DNA from: Gigaspora rosea
Taxonomy: Eukaryota; Glomeromycota; Glomeromycetes; Diversisporales; Gigasporaceae
Assembly (NCBI GenBank): GCA_003550325.1
Contig: QKWP01001688.1
Span: forward strand, 23,733-87,732
DNA length: 64,000 nt
Direction: 5' to 3'
This document shows, in pieces, positions 1 to 12,083 of this stretch (position 1 is the first letter of the stretch; each line of letters begins with the position of its first letter). The notes under the pieces are model-generated. The model was not told where the DNA came from, searched no databases, and saw nothing but the letters and a program-made list of their open reading frames with translations. A program made the position numbers and the translations under genes.

Positions 1-105
1 TTTTTATTTTACTTGAAATTTGGAGAAAAGATGCTTAAATTTGACTTTTTTGATCAAAAATCAAAAATTATGCATCTAATATCTAAAATTCAAGTAAAAT
101 AAAAA
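1..105. repeat. Short palindromic MITE-like repeat
   Basis: The first 17 bases (a TTTTATTTTACTTGAA word) recur as the reverse complement near 89-105, giving a roughly 100 bp inverted repeat with an AT-rich centre. There is no coding potential. The left edge may be cut by the window start. Confidence 0.55.
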
Positions 106-682
106 TAATTATGCCGATTTGATGTATTTTTAGATGCTGAACAAGATTACTTAGTGCAAATCATTTTTAGAGATTAAAAATTTTAATATTTTAATTATTA
201 TTATTAAAAATTTTATATAGTTATTTTGGGCAATTTTGATTGGCCAATAGAACTATATTATATAGCACCTGATAATCCCTCTGACCCCCTCCCCCCTAAA
301 AAATCAGGTGATAAATCTCTACCCTAAATATATTTTTTTTTTGATGTAAACAAAATGCATTTATTTAGCTATAGTAGTAAGTTTTTGTATGCTGTGATAC
401 ATAGTACGGCAATTTTACTATTATTGAAAATGATCGACATACACTCTACCCTTAATGTTGAGTTTGTATTATGAATTACTGTAAGGTTGTGTTAGTTTGT
501 GTTGAAAATTATGATTTCTACTGTAAGATACTATAAAAATTTAGTTTATCTTACTATTTTGGCGATACACAGCATGCGACTCACTAATGCATGTTATTAA
601 GGTTATCTATATATTAGTTAATTTAACATTCATAAAATATACATAATGAACAAAAATCAAAATTTAAAAATCATAGATGCAA
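106..682. other. AT-rich intergenic sequence, no gene seen
   Basis: No reading frame or splice pattern stands out. Bases 228-325 resemble the end of the MITE at 42272-42876: a C-rich CCCCTCCCCCC run beside AATCAGGTG. This suggests a partial copy of a related element. Confidence 0.4.
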
Positions 683-1085
683 ATCGAGTATAAATAAAAA
701 ATAACCTGGTTGTTCCTGTATTCTTGATTTTCGCATTTCAATTTTCATTATTAATTCACTAATTAATTATTACAACATAAATCATGCATAATTACAGTTG
801 CCGAATCATAATCCTTATAAAGTTAGCTGATTTAAATGTTATGAGTTTATGTACATATTTGCAAGATTGTCCAATTGAGTGTGAATAAAAATAACTTGTC
901 ATTCCTGAATTTTTGATTTTTACATTTCAATTTTCATGCATTTTTTTTCTAATTATTAATTCATCGATTACAAATTATGACAATATAAATAATGTATAAT
1001 TACAGTTACTGATAATTATAATTTTTATAAAGTTAGCTGATTTAAATTTTATGAGTTTATGCACATATATACAAGATTGTCCAAT
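683..1085. repeat. Two-copy direct tandem duplication (~200 bp unit)
   Basis: Two diverged copies lie head to tail, about 683-877 and 878-1085. Each holds a variant of AATAAAAATAACCTGGTTGTTC, the block TTATAAAGTTAGCTGATTTAAA, and ends in GCAAGATTGTCCAAT. No coding frame survives. It is a local duplication of repeat-derived sequence. Confidence 0.6.
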
Positions 1086-1091
1086 CAGATA

Positions 1092-1777
1092 CAGTCAGAC
1101 CTCTCTATAATCACAAATTGGTCGCACCCTAATTTGGTGATTATATAGAGGTGTGACTATAAATAAAATGCCTTGTCATATCATGTGACCAAAGGCCAAT
1201 AAGTTTGCGCATATGTTGAAATACTATTAAAATATTTAAAATATTTAATTGTGAATAAAATGTCCAATTTGGATTACCAGAGTGTTTAATACAATAAAAC
1301 AATACTAAAGAGTCTAAATCATCCAAATCTAATTACAAATGCTGAGACCATTAAGGATTTTTTACTCAGATATTTAAATTTTATCAATTTTTAAATATTA
1401 AAGTGATACAAATCCTTGACAATCTCAGGAACTTGTGATTGGATTTTAACAATCTTGGACTCATTAGAATTGTCCTATCGAAATGAACATTTTTATCCAA
1501 ATCAGATTACTGCATCAAAAGTTATTTGCTGTCAAACATTTAAGAATTTTAATAAAAAACTTTAAATATACTCAAATATAAATATTGGCCAATCAGATAT
1601 TATAATTCATATTTAATCAAAATTTGGCGATTATAATGAGAGTTTTTCAGTAATAAAATTAACAAAAAATTAAAATTTTTTGTGATAGTGATTATAGCGA
1701 TTTGTGACTATAATAAGTTTTTTTACAATATTTAAGTCTGTTGCATAAAATTGGGTACTTATATAGAGGTGTGACTA
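1092..1777. mobile_element. pogo/Tigger-like non-autonomous element with TA target duplication
   Basis: The left end is CAGTCAGACCTCTCTATAAT directly after TA. The right end has the inverted motif TATATAGAGGTGTGACTA before TA. CAGT..ACCTCTCTATAA termini with TA duplications are typical of the pogo branch of Tc1/mariner. There is no transposase frame inside, so it would depend on a transposase in trans. Internal sequence near 1680-1725 matches, inverted, sequence near 46228-46280 inside the larger relative at 45517-47574. Confidence 0.65.
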
Positions 1778-2635
1778 TATAGGGTGTGACTAGACTATAG
1801 TTTATAGGGGACATTTGCATACAGGTGCTATTTTATAATTTTAGGAATTAAATATCATTTGGTAACAAGTATAAATAATTATCTTGTAAAACCTTTAAAA
1901 GAAAATGATGTAAAAAACATAACAAAGCCAATTAATTTTGCTAAATTTTGTAAATTATTCTAGATCTTTGATCTCAAATAATCTCAAATTTTGAATATGC
2001 TCTGACAGAATTATATGATAATCTAGTATTTTAATTGGTTGAATTTTTATATTGATTATATGCATTCATTTATGAGGCAAAAAGTTTATAGTAGGGTGTT
2101 CAGAATTATATAATATAATAAAATAAATTATACAATTTGACCAAGATCAATTATGCAATGAATATAAAATAAATTTAAATTATATAAAATATTTAAATAG
2201 AGTATATAATAATTATAGTGTTATGCAATATATACTGTTATCAGAATTATTCAAATATTGACAAATAATTGTCTTGACCTTGCTTGTATTTTTAGTTCAT
2301 TTTTTATATCAGAACTTTTTAAAATTCTTTTTGTATTAGTTATCATATCTCAAAAAATTATATCTACTAATTATATTTGAACCACATGTCCTGAATACTT
2401 TTTTTGTTTAATTATGCAAAGTATATATGATGAAAAAAAATGGTTAATTATATACATATCAATTTAAGCAATAGTTTTTGGCATATTTTCGCTTTTTTCT
2501 ATTTGGTTCTTGTGCACGTGTTGGGATTCTTTGTTGGGTGAATCTGGAATAGTTAAGCCTATTTTCTCTCCAGGAGTTTGTATTACTGTGCAACTAAGAG
2601 TTCACGTGATTACATAATCTCGACCTGGATTAGAG
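1778..2635. other. AT-rich intergenic sequence with a dispersed repeat end
   Basis: No gene is recognised. The block around 2485-2600 (a TTTTTTCT run, TGTGCACGTGTTGG, a GGGTGAATCTGGAAT-like stretch and GGAGTTTGTATTACTG) recurs in diverged form near 6390-6470, 7650-7770 and 51700-51800. It is a dispersed repeat family. Confidence 0.4.
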
Positions 2636-2800
2636 ATGCAAAACTTACATTTTTGAGACTCTTGTACTTACTTTTTTAATACTCCAAGATGTACCCCAAA
2701 ATTTTATTACTTTTTTAAGATACGGCAATTTTAAAAAGTTATATGACTATTATAATTAAAATTAACCAATGTAATTGCATGTAAGATTCTAATAAAAAGC
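2636..2800. repeat. Dispersed repeat, inverted partner at 6019-6190
   Basis: The block with CTCCAAGATGTACCCCAAAA and TTATTACTTTTTTAAGATACGG recurs as its reverse complement at 6019-6190. The pair brackets the coding remnant and the hAT insertion between them. This may be a pair of long terminal inverted repeats or two independent copies. Confidence 0.5.
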
Positions 2801-3153
2801 TTAAAGTTTTTTAATCAGAACAAATTTTTTTTACTATGTCATTATTATTTGAATTTCTAATAAGAGTTTTAGAAAATAAAATTACTATTCCAATAGTTAT
2901 AAACCCATCAAAATTGGCTTAGTGTATTACAAGATATAAGTAAAAAAACTTTCGTGATTTATTAAAGCTTTCTAAAAACTTTAAAAAATCTCGAAGTTTT
3001 TTTACTCATATCTTGTAATACACTAAGCCAATTTTGATAGGTTTACTACTATTGGAATAGTAATAATGGTAATTTTCTTATCTATACCTTTTATTAAAAA
3101 TTCAAATAATAATGACATTGTAAAAAAATTAGTTCTGATTAAAAAAAACTTAA
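2801..3153. repeat. Long palindromic MITE (foldback, ~350 bp)
   Basis: The arms pair over about 160 bp: CCAATTTTGATAGGTTTAC at 3024 is the complement of the block near 2905-2925, and AATTCAAATAATAATGACAT at 3098 matches the opposite strand near 2831-2855. The spacer near 2970 is short. It has no coding content and would fold into a hairpin if transcribed. Confidence 0.75.
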
Positions 3154-3354
3154 GTCTTGTTGCAGATCATAATTTAAAATGAAATCTACATTTTCTACTT
3201 AACCTGCTAGCCTTTTAAAATCTACTAATACTTGTTTATTATAATTTTTTTAAAAACTAACCCTAACTCTAAATCCCTAACCCTAAAAAATGCACCTCAA
3301 AAAAATTTAGTTTTCGAGATTTTATACTATAATTTCATTTTAATTTGAATTTCA

Positions 3355-3800
3355 TTATAATCTACCACAAGTCTTATGGGTGTGGTGCCTTAGAGAAGTT
3401 GTCAAGGTATCACCCCCAAGTGGCAAGTTGACAGTTAGAATCTCACTGCTGACGCTTTGAACAATAGGCCTGTGATCAGTAACTATGTGGCTCAGATCAG
3501 TTGGGTTGCAAAAACCTGTTACCTTGGTTCCACTATCTTGAATAGAAGCTACGGCGAATGGTGTTATTGTTACACCATAAAATTTAGGGAACCAAAGAAA
3601 TAGAAACCCGTTTGGCAAGTCCCGAGTTAGGAGGTAATAGTGAAAATCTACGACGGCACTACCAAAAAGGAGGTGGGTGGCCGGGATCAGAATGAACCTA
3701 ATAAGGGCAGGCGGCTTTTTTGCTAAATCCATATCATGAGTGGAATGGGATACAGAAGAATAATAGTAGGCAATTGGTACAAGGGTAAAGTAGCTCTTAG
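3355..3800 (-). pseudogene. Unrecognised GC-richer coding remnant, 3' part
   Basis: An open stretch on the minus strand (3732-3355, 125 codons from an ATG, open further upstream to about 3790) is visibly richer in G and C than the surrounding sequence. Composition and codon use differ from the host genes in this window. I do not recognise a domain; hydrophobic and beta-type runs such as LPNGFLFLWFPKFYGVTITP are visible. Further remnants lie at 3974-4086 and 5854-5934, separated by transposon insertions. A virus-derived or transferred origin is possible but unproven. It is broken and is treated as a fossil. Confidence 0.4.
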
Positions 3801-3805
3801 GCTAA

Positions 3806-3970
3806 GGGGCATGCCATTTATCATGTGATTTTTAGCATAGATACATGGTCAAAGGTAGTGATTACATCTATATATTATATTAATTATCAAAATTAGATAA
3901 AGTGATCACACTATACATGGATAGGAGTAGCTACTAAGTAAAAAATATCATGTAATAAATAGCATGCCCC
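3806..3970. mobile_element. PIF/Harbinger-type MITE with TAA target duplication
   Basis: The termini are GGGGCATGC at 3806 and GCATGCCCC ending at 3970, flanked on both sides by TAA (3803-3805 and 3971-3973). A 3-bp TWA duplication with G-rich ends is the hallmark of PIF/Harbinger. At 165 bp it is non-coding. It lies inside the GC-richer coding remnant and is therefore younger than it. Confidence 0.75.
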
Positions 3971-3973
3971 TAA

Positions 3974-4086
3974 CTATTTACTAAAAAAGGGTTGGGGCCC
4001 CTTAATATCTGCGTTTGTGCAGTGAATCGGGTAGTAATAGAAAGAGCATGAACTAGAGGGTTTAAATAGACAATTCCTGTAATTGG
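3974..4086 (-). pseudogene. Middle part of the unrecognised GC-richer coding remnant
   Basis: This minus-strand open stretch has the same unusual composition as 3355-3800 and lies between the MITE at 3806-3970 and the hAT element at 4095-5845. It includes the word YNPITGIVYLNPLVHALSIT. No family is recognised. It is broken and is kept as a fossil fragment. Confidence 0.35.
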
Positions 4087-4689
4087 GTTGTAGGCAGTGT
4101 TGGTATTGGACATATGTCTATCTAATTTTAACATAATTGGACTGGACTGGACATTGGACATATGCTTGGACATAGTCCAGGTCCAATATGTCCAACTATT
4201 TACTAGATAAGCTATAACAAAATTCTATTTAAATCTATATAATAAAAGAATTCTAAATTAGTATGAGTTACAATAAAATTTTATATAAACCTAGCAATAA
4301 AAAAATTCTATTTAATATATAACTTTAGAATTAACAATTACTGTATCAATAAGTTATACTGAAGTTATAATATACTGCTTTAATTTTATTTTTGATAAAT
4401 CATCTGGATTCTATCAAATCTAAATTGAATTTGCATTAGATTATAAATATTTAAAGTTAGCATTTAAGCATATCCTTAGATTTGTTATTCAAGGTTTTTG
4501 ACCAATCTGTTTGAAAATCTCTAATCAGAATATCTAAATTTATTTAAATTGAAGGATCAATCCAAATTGTTAAACTTAGATTGAAGCTTTACTATATATA
4601 TATGTAGTAATTTTACAATAATTATTAGTACTATTAGTTTAGCTAATTCTATTACAATTACAGAAATTAGTAGTTTTTTATACTGTATA

Positions 4690-5215
4690 TTGCTAAAATA
4701 GCTATCTCCAAAAATAAGCTACTCTCTTTTTTGGTCAAAAAACTCAAAAACTACTTTGATTTAAAAATAAGCTACCTATGATCATTAAAGTTGCTACATA
4801 GTAAAGTTCAAACTTTACTAAGCAAATTGATTAAAGTCACTTAAGTAAACTTATTTAAAAGATCAAAATATAAATACTGGTACCCTGAAATTTGTAACAA
4901 AATTGGCGAATTTGTTATTAATTGACTTTTAATTTTTATGTTCAATGAAGAGATTAAAATTTTATTAACAAAATATATTTGTTGAATATAAAAATTAAAG
5001 TCAAATAATAAAAACTACTCCTATTTTGATGAAACTTTCAACATATATATAGTTTAGTCTTCCAAACAAGTTTACGTAAGTGCTAATAATCGATTTACAT
5101 AGTAGAATTTAGACTTTACTATATAACAACTATTGGTGAATTGACCAAAAATTGATTATATCTGAAAATAAGCTTCCCCAGATTTTTTTATCCAAAATCA
5201 TTCAAAAAAGATAGC
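4690..5215. repeat. Foldback repeat inside the hAT element
   Basis: Inverted arms carry the words AGTAAAGTTCAAACTTTACT and AGTAGAATTTAGACTTTACT, together with AATAAGCTAC-type outer ends. The same words occur in the interior of the MITE at 42272-42876 and, partly, near 51150-51330, so these are members of one foldback family. Confidence 0.55.
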
Positions 5216-5301
5216 TTAACATACAGTAGCAACTATAGTTAATTTTTAAATTATTTAATTATTTGAATTTTATCTTTGCATTAAAAGTATATGAGTTTTA
5301 C

Positions 5302-5648
5302 TAAAACGCACCTATGGTGTTTTACACCATGTTACACAAAACCATTAGAATAGCCAATCAAAATTTAAGATCAGGTGTAACATAAAATTTCGGTTTTTTT
5401 GTTTATTTTTTAAAAAAACATTCATATCTCTAAAGTTTGCTTATGAAACCACTTTTGGAGCTCTAATAAAAAAAATTCCTTGCTAAATTTTGGTATAAAC
5501 TATGCCCCCTGACCTATCCCGGGTCTTACCCTAACCCTAAGGTAATAAAAATTTATTTTTATTTTATAAAAGTTTATTTTTTGTTTTTGTTATACAGATT
5601 TGTAAATCTAATTTACCTATGGTAGTAAAACACCATAAGTGCGTTTTA
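5302..5648. repeat. Palindromic MITE with TAAAACGCAC termini
   Basis: The left end TAAAACGCACCTATGGTGTT and right end AACACCATAAGTGCGTTTTA are inverted repeats. Internal CCCTAACCCTAAGG at 5527 is an isolated telomere-like word, not a telomere. Non-coding. An interior relative is at 34183-34500. Confidence 0.65.
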
Positions 5649-5853
5649 TAATAATTGAAAGTATATTATAATAAATAAAGTATAGTAGTACAAAAATTTA
5701 AAATTTGATTGGCCAATTATCACATGATTATATACTGATTTAATATTATACAATGTCCAATGTCCAACTACTTCTGGTCCAATGGATTGGACTGGACTGG
5801 ACATGGGTGGTCCAATGTTCATGTCCAATATCCAGCCCAATACTGGTTGTAGG

Positions 5854-5934
5854 TATAGCAGCTAGTGTAGAATCTCCGGGCGGACTACCTAAATTAGGCA
5901 CCAAAAGTGCACGTGTGGCTAGTTGTATTCTCAT
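5854..5934 (-). pseudogene. 5' part of the unrecognised GC-richer coding remnant
   Basis: The minus-strand open stretch from the ATG at 5934 has the same GC-richer composition as 3355-4086 and abuts the right target duplication of the hAT element. No family is recognised. It is broken and is kept as a fossil fragment. Confidence 0.35.
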
Positions 5935-6018
5935 TCATGTAATAAATATTATGTCCTAATAACTCTAATAAAATTCTGGCCATAGTACCCGGCCTCAAAA
6001 CTTGAAAAAAACTGCCAC

Positions 6019-6190
6019 AAGTCTTTTATTAGAATCTTACCTGCAATTCCATTGGTCAATTTTAATCGCGGTAGTCACATGACTTTTTTAAAATCACCGT
6101 ATCTCAAAAAAGTAATAAAATTTTTGGGGTACATCTTGGAGTATTAAAAAAGTAAGTGCAGAATTCTCAAAAACGTAAGTTTTGCATCAG
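6019..6190. repeat. Inverted partner of the repeat at 2636-2800
   Basis: TTATTAGAATCTTACCTGCA and TTTGGGGTACATCTTGGAG match the complement of 2690-2790. See the entry at 2636. Confidence 0.5.
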
Positions 6191-6214
6191 AGATCGCATT
6201 GTCACGTGATTTGT

Positions 6215-7510
6215 GCCGGTATACAACACAAAAAAGAGGTACCGTTAAAGCCAGGTGCCTTTATATGTTTTTTTATTATTTAATTAAAATTAGGGTAAGG
6301 GTTAGTTAGAAGTTTGGTTAGGATGTTCTATAGGTAAAATTGCCTTTCCGACATTTTTTATTAATGCTCCAAGACAGGTTTAGACACTCGTTTCTTGAAT
6401 TTTTGGAGTTTTTCACTTTTTTCTTTGTTTTTGTCTCGTTGGGTGATCCGTGATGATCAAAATTTGCAATTTATTGGCAGACTGTCTACGGACACGTACA
6501 AGCTCACGTGATTTTATACGTACCGAACATCACGTGATACTAAATGTACGTTAAAAATTCAAATTGAATTTTTCTTAATTTTTGTCATATTTCTTAACAA
6601 ATATCTAAATGAATTCGATAGAATTTTTTAAAATCAATTCTATGAATTAGTAGAATTCATTTAAAAGACTTTCATTGAATTCTGTTGAGCATGTGGCGTT
6701 AAAATTTCATTCAAAGCTCAGAAAATTTTCTGATTTCTAATAGACAAATTTTCCAAAACTTTAGCCGAAATTTTTTTGACAACTACCTTATGAAATTCAA
6801 TGGAACTTTTTTAATTCAATTTTATAAAATAGATCGAATTTTGTTGAGTTGTTGCTGAGAAATTTCGTTCAAAGTTTGAAAAAATTTCTGCTGTCTCCTA
6901 AGTAGCTGCGTTAGAAATTTTCCTAAACTTTAATTGAAATTTTCTCTACAACTATTCAATAGAATTCGATATAAATTTTTTTAAATGAATTATACTGTTT
7001 TATAGAACTAATTTAAAGAAATTTCCATCGAATTCTATCAGATAGTTGACGAGAAATTTTTGTTTAAATTTTAGAAAATTTTTGCCACGGCTATTCAATT
7101 AGGATGCATAGAAACTTTGACCGAAAATTTCTCATCAACTATCAATAGAATTCGATTAAACTTATTTATTTTAATTTTCAAATTTCTAATTTGATCTAAA
7201 AAATAATTAACAAAACAATTAATTGCAAAGAAATTTTGTTCAATTATTAAAAAATGTTCAACTTCGATAGCAATTAGAACCACACGTGGTCCTAAAAAAT
7301 CATGGCATACTACCGTGGAAGATTTTGAATCTGTCAAAGAATAAACACTTCAACTATAATTACTATTCGCATATATAGCTTACGTCGTCAAGAGTCACAT
7401 GATATTCAGTACGTGCAAATTACGTGATCTGGTACGTGTCCGTAAACGGTCTGATTTATTGGCTGTCATTCACGTGATGGCACCTGGCTTTAGCGGATCC
7501 CCAAAAAGGA
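6215..7510. repeat. Composite element: inverted ends around a decayed tandem repeat
   Basis: Outer arms are inverted: AAAGCCAGGTGCCTTTA at 6248 against GGCACCTGGCTTTAGCGGAT at 7479, and CTACGGACACGTACAAGC at 6486 against GGTACGTGTCCGTAAACGG at 7431. Between them, about 6560-7200 consists of units of roughly 150 bp with GAATTC..ATAGAATTTTTTTAA and a GTTGACGAGAAATTT-like block. No gene is seen. It is probably a non-autonomous DNA element with internal tandem expansion. Confidence 0.55.
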
Positions 7511-8516
7511 AATTTAATTTTGTAAATAAACAAAGTGTATAAAAACACAATGTTAGGGTTAGAAAGTTAACTTTAGGAGAAAAAGCCATAAATAGTTGCC
7601 CATTATATGTAAAATTTCATCCTGACTTTTTTAATTAAACGCTAGTTTTGGTGTATTTTTGCTTTTTTCTTCTTCTGCACGTGTTCGGAATTCATGTCAG
7701 GCTGATCCGGAATGATCAAAATTCGAACTCACTAATTGGTAGTTGCCTTTTAGGAGTTTGTATTACTGGCACAAATAAGTAAAGCCCCTACTCCTGGGAC
7801 TACCTAGTATTCTCCTGAAAAAATGTAGGTTTACACGTGATCAGTTTCACAAAATGATCACTTAGTTCCTGTACAAACATTCGAATTATATATATTTTTT
7901 AAAAACAAACTCGTCCATACTATACATTTTAGATCTGTACATACTGACAAAAATTCAATATCTCCGTTATATTTACATAATATATTCGTTCTTGTAAACT
8001 CTGTAACGATTAATAAAAGTTAACTGATAAGTTTCGATTCAGTATACAAAGATACTATAATCACAAAATATTGGAACTCATAAAAATTTTATTAAAATGT
8101 TCTTATATAGAAAAATACAAATACAAAATTTTTTATCTGATGTACTATATTTATATAAAAGTACTTATATAATAGTGCAACTATATAAAAATTCTTATGA
8201 ACCTTACAAATATATATTTATAGGGCTGTATAAAAAATTTCTATAAGAAATCGTCTTACAAACTTTTCAAATATATCAAAATCTAAAATAACAATAGCTA
8301 GATTAGATTTATAATAAACATACAATATCATTTTAAGTAATAGAAATTTTTAATACATATATAAAAATTTAAAATTTTACAAAAAACTTGCTAAAGTTTA
8401 CTATCTAGTTATTACTCTAGCTGTTTTCCATATAGCAGATTTAATGTTAAAAACTATGAATCATAAAAGTTCTATTAAAAAATGCTATAAAAAGAAAAAA
8501 AATTAAATCTTTATAG

Positions 8517-11008
8517 CCAATATGTTGTATTACGATTAAAATCTTTTGATGTTTTAGGTGTTGTATGCTGATTTTCAAGTTTTTCAATATCCATAATCAT
8601 TTTTTCAAGTGGCTTAAAATTTGAACGAATGTTTTGTAACCATAAATGGCCTTTAGCTTTTTCTCGTGATGGATCAATCAAGTTTTTAACCTTTTAAAGG
8701 TAAAAAATTATTTTAAATAATTATATAATTGTTACGCATTGTTATGATACTATATAACTAATTTACCTTAATTAAAATCCCATTTAAATCGTTTATATTT
8801 TGTTTGTATGCTTTATACTCATTATCATCATCGTCTTCTACAATATATTCATCCTCATATTCAATTATTGATTCTTTAATTGGTAAAATATTTGGAACCT
8901 TATAGGCTTCTGAATTATAAAAATGAAATACATTTATAAGTTCACCATCATATGTGGAAATTAGTGGATAATTTCCATTTCGCTGAACCTAAAAATAAAC
9001 AAGTAAAGCTACAATTATTGGTTGTATTTAAAGATAATAAAATAAAATAAAGAGAATATATAATACTTTTTTAAAAAAGGTTAAATCAACTTTACTAATC
9101 GAATTAACCAAGTGTTTACACAAAAAAAAATCGATTTTTCATATATGCTATACATGTACAAGTCCATTGATTTGGATTTGTAAAATACAAATTATCAGAT
9201 AATGATTCTTTTTTTTCTAGTTTCTTCCATTCTTGTTTGAATTCTTTTTTTCAAGGTACTGAATACTGTAATAAATGAAGTCGATATAATTGCTGATTAA
9301 TAACTCTTGTTATTAAGATATAGCAAAGATGATCGATCTATTTGTGGTTTGTAAAATTTGTAAAGATGGTCATGTTTTATAAGTCGCCAATGTGACTCTA
9401 CAATCATTGTTGTTTTAATGTGACAAATTTCACTATCTGCAGCTCGTGCCCACAAACCCCATCTTTTTTGACAATACCATTGATTCCAGAAATATATCCA
9501 AAGATTAATCAAATTATTCTCTTTGCAAAAAGACATCATTTCATTTACACATTCATTCCATATAGCCTGTTGATTTACATAAAATTCACCATTAGATTTT
9601 GGCAATAATATGTGCTGACTAAAGTGTAATTCAACTAGATTAATAACTTGATTACGAAGCTCTAATGGACAATACATAGTATTATCATTGTTAACCCTTT
9701 TCCAGTAAAGATCAATAGCTGAACATTCCCTGTGTGCAATAATTGGATCATATTTATTCAAAATTGGTTTGCTGATGCAATTCTTTGTTTTATTGCATGT
9801 ACAACATGCCAAAAACACAATTGTAATCGTGTATCTGGCCATACTTTTTGAGCTGCATTTATTTCACAAAAATCCTTATCCATTAAAATATAAGTAAAAT
9901 TTTCCAATTGTCTACATTTAAGTGCATACATCCATTGAGATAAAATGGCTGTTATATTTCGATTTTTCCCTGCAGCTATTAAAAGATAACTTAATGGGAA
10001 TCCAGTTCCATCAATTACGCCCATAAGTGCATATAACTCCCATCCTATTTTGTTAGTTCCAAAAGTTGCATCAACTAATACAGCACTAAAATTATTGCGT
10101 GGAAGTTTATAAAAAAGAGTAGTAAGAAATCCAAGTGCAGGTGTCGGTGTAGATAAGTCAACAGTAATTTCTTGATTGAATTCAGCTAACAATAATTTTG
10201 CAGAAATTAAAGGATCTGAATTACGTTGATATATTCCTTGAGATTCCTTTGACCACCAAAAGTAAGTTTGTTGAATAGTAAAATTTTCATGTCCGTTAAG
10301 TTGTTTTTCTTTAATTTGATGATACAATTCTGGAACCAAGTAATTAATATTATTTTTAATAAACTCCCGAATTTCTAAAGATGTTGCAATATGAATAGGA
10401 TATGGATGTAGCATTAAATGGGAATATTTAATTTTAATTAAATTTAAAGAAGCAAAAACTTCAATCTTTACAGTCCCTTTACAATTATGTCGTTCAATTC
10501 TTGTTGGTGTGTCTCTTTGAGATTCTGGATTTGGATGTTTTACTTGACGTTTTGCACGATCAATGCGGCAATTACAGTGATAGATTACTAACAATGAATT
10601 CTTTTTTGAATTTTTATCCTTATATATCAATCTATATCCATCTCCTTCTTCGATAAATTTCATTATACATCGAACAACTTCAAGGTAGAATTTTTAATCT
10701 ACAAAATTTTCATCATTTTCATTTAATATAATGTCAATTACAGAACTCAACTCAATATCAAAATCAATAGCTAATTCCACATCATCATTTTCATAGAATT
10801 CATTAATATTTTCAAGAGAAATTAATGAATTGTATATGAATTCACTAATATTCGAATAGTCAATTATAGTCTCGTCTTCTATTTTGTTTTTAAGTCGGTC
10901 TGATCGTCTATCTCTACATAATTGGCACCAGGTTAAAATTTTATCATTTTTACGAAACTCCTCAAGATCTTTATCTTTGTCGCAATTGTTACATTTTTTA
11001 GTTGACAT
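8517..11008 (-). pseudogene. MULE transposase (decayed), zinc-ribbon head, DDE core, SWIM tail
   Basis: It reads right to left. The N-terminus (11008-10694) has CNNC and CQLC cysteine pairs. The core (10663-9758) shows VDATFGTNKIGWELYALMG and FTYILMDKDFCEINAAQKVW, the first two acidic positions of the MULE catalytic core, then CFWHVVHAIKQRI. The next part (9780-9297) continues in another frame. 9190-9110 encodes a SWIM zinc finger, WTCTCIAYMKNRFF followed by CKHLV in a shifted frame at an A/T run. The tail reaches about 8517 and contains GT-AG intron-like gaps. Breaks seen: an in-frame TAA near 10692, a one-base shift near 9770 and a shift in the SWIM homopolymer. It is therefore probably inactive. 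The family is certain; exact exon borders are not. Confidence 0.8.
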
Positions 11009-12040
11009 ATTCGTTATTTGATATTAATTAGTTAAAGTAAGTATAGTATTAATTGTGAGGAACGAACATAAGGTTGGTTCAAACGTAAGATCAATTAGTA
11101 TTTTATGATTACTAATCATTGGCGGACTTTAAATACTAATTGATCTCACATCAGAATCAAGATCTGCAAATACGCATCTGAAATATACATTAAGAAAATT
11201 AACTAATTAAACTTGATTCTAACAATTTTACTTATTATTGCTATATAAGTCTTAAAGCATCTTTAAACTGTGCTGCAAAGTGCTAAAAAATTATGCTATG
11301 ATGCTAATTCAAAAATAATAAGAAGCTAAAGAGAACTCTGAAACAAGATCAAGGTGTTATTGAACGTGATGCAAAAGAGATATAGTCAACACTATTATTG
11401 ATAAGAAAAAGATTAAAAAAAATTGGCTCAAGGTTCATTCAATATATGGTACTCAGAAGATGAGATTTGTGCATATATCAATTTTCATATCTAATATTCA
11501 TCTAAAAAAATACTAATCAAGCTATTGATTATTAAAAAAAAATAAAAATAAAAGCAAAAAGCTTTAGTCGTATTATAAAATATGTACTACTTTGAGGACG
11601 AATGATATATTTGAAAAAAAACATAAAATTTAAAGATATTCTGGTAATTAGTAAAAGTCATATATAAGTATTTCAATAAATAATAGAGGTACAGTATAAA
11701 CTAAATGCGCTGTCTAGTAAAATGTTAAAATACTTGCGCGACTAACCTTTATAGCAAAAATAGATGAAATTCTAAAAGTTTTAAAAAGTACTTTATTCGA
11801 ATATTTAATAGTCTTTCAATATAAGAAATCACTGCGTCCTATCAGTGATCAATAAATATACATATTATTTAAATTTGAATGTTTATCTGAACTTTCTCAT
11901 TAGGATAGGTAAGAAGGACTTGACCCGGAATAAAAATGTAAATAGTTCGATAGTCTATTTTTATTATAATATAATTTTGTATTAGGTGTCAGTCTGTAAA
12001 TTATTAATAAAGTACGCCTACATGGCGTCCTATTCGGAGG

Positions 12041-12046
<6 letters not shown>

Positions 12047-12078
<32 letters not shown>
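12047..12078 (+). repeat. 32-base poly-A tract
   Basis: An uninterrupted run of 32 A lies just inside the right inverted end of the MULE. The preceding sequence (about 11900-12046, with AATAAAGTACGCC) looks unlike the rest of the element. This could be the tail of a retroposed sequence, but no target duplication was found. Confidence 0.5.

Positions 12079-12083
<5 letters not shown>

Larger units (their letters stand above)
4095..5845. mobile_element. Non-autonomous hAT element, 1751 bp, with 8-bp target duplication
   Basis: The left end reads CAGTGTTGGTATTGGACATA and the right end is the inverted CCCAATACTG. Both are flanked by the 8-bp direct repeat GTTGTAGG (4087-4094 and 5846-5853), as expected of hAT transposons. 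Just inside both ends, TGGACA/GGACTGGAC words are repeated in inverted orientation, forming subterminal arrays. No transposase frame is seen. The interior contains other foldback repeats (about 4690-5215 and 5302-5648). It interrupts the GC-richer coding remnant. Confidence 0.85.

Noticed and set aside
3255-3292. CCCTAACCCTAA-like words suggesting a telomere
   Set aside because: Only two or three imperfect words occur, and similar isolated words lie inside MITEs at 5527 and 20045. No array is present.
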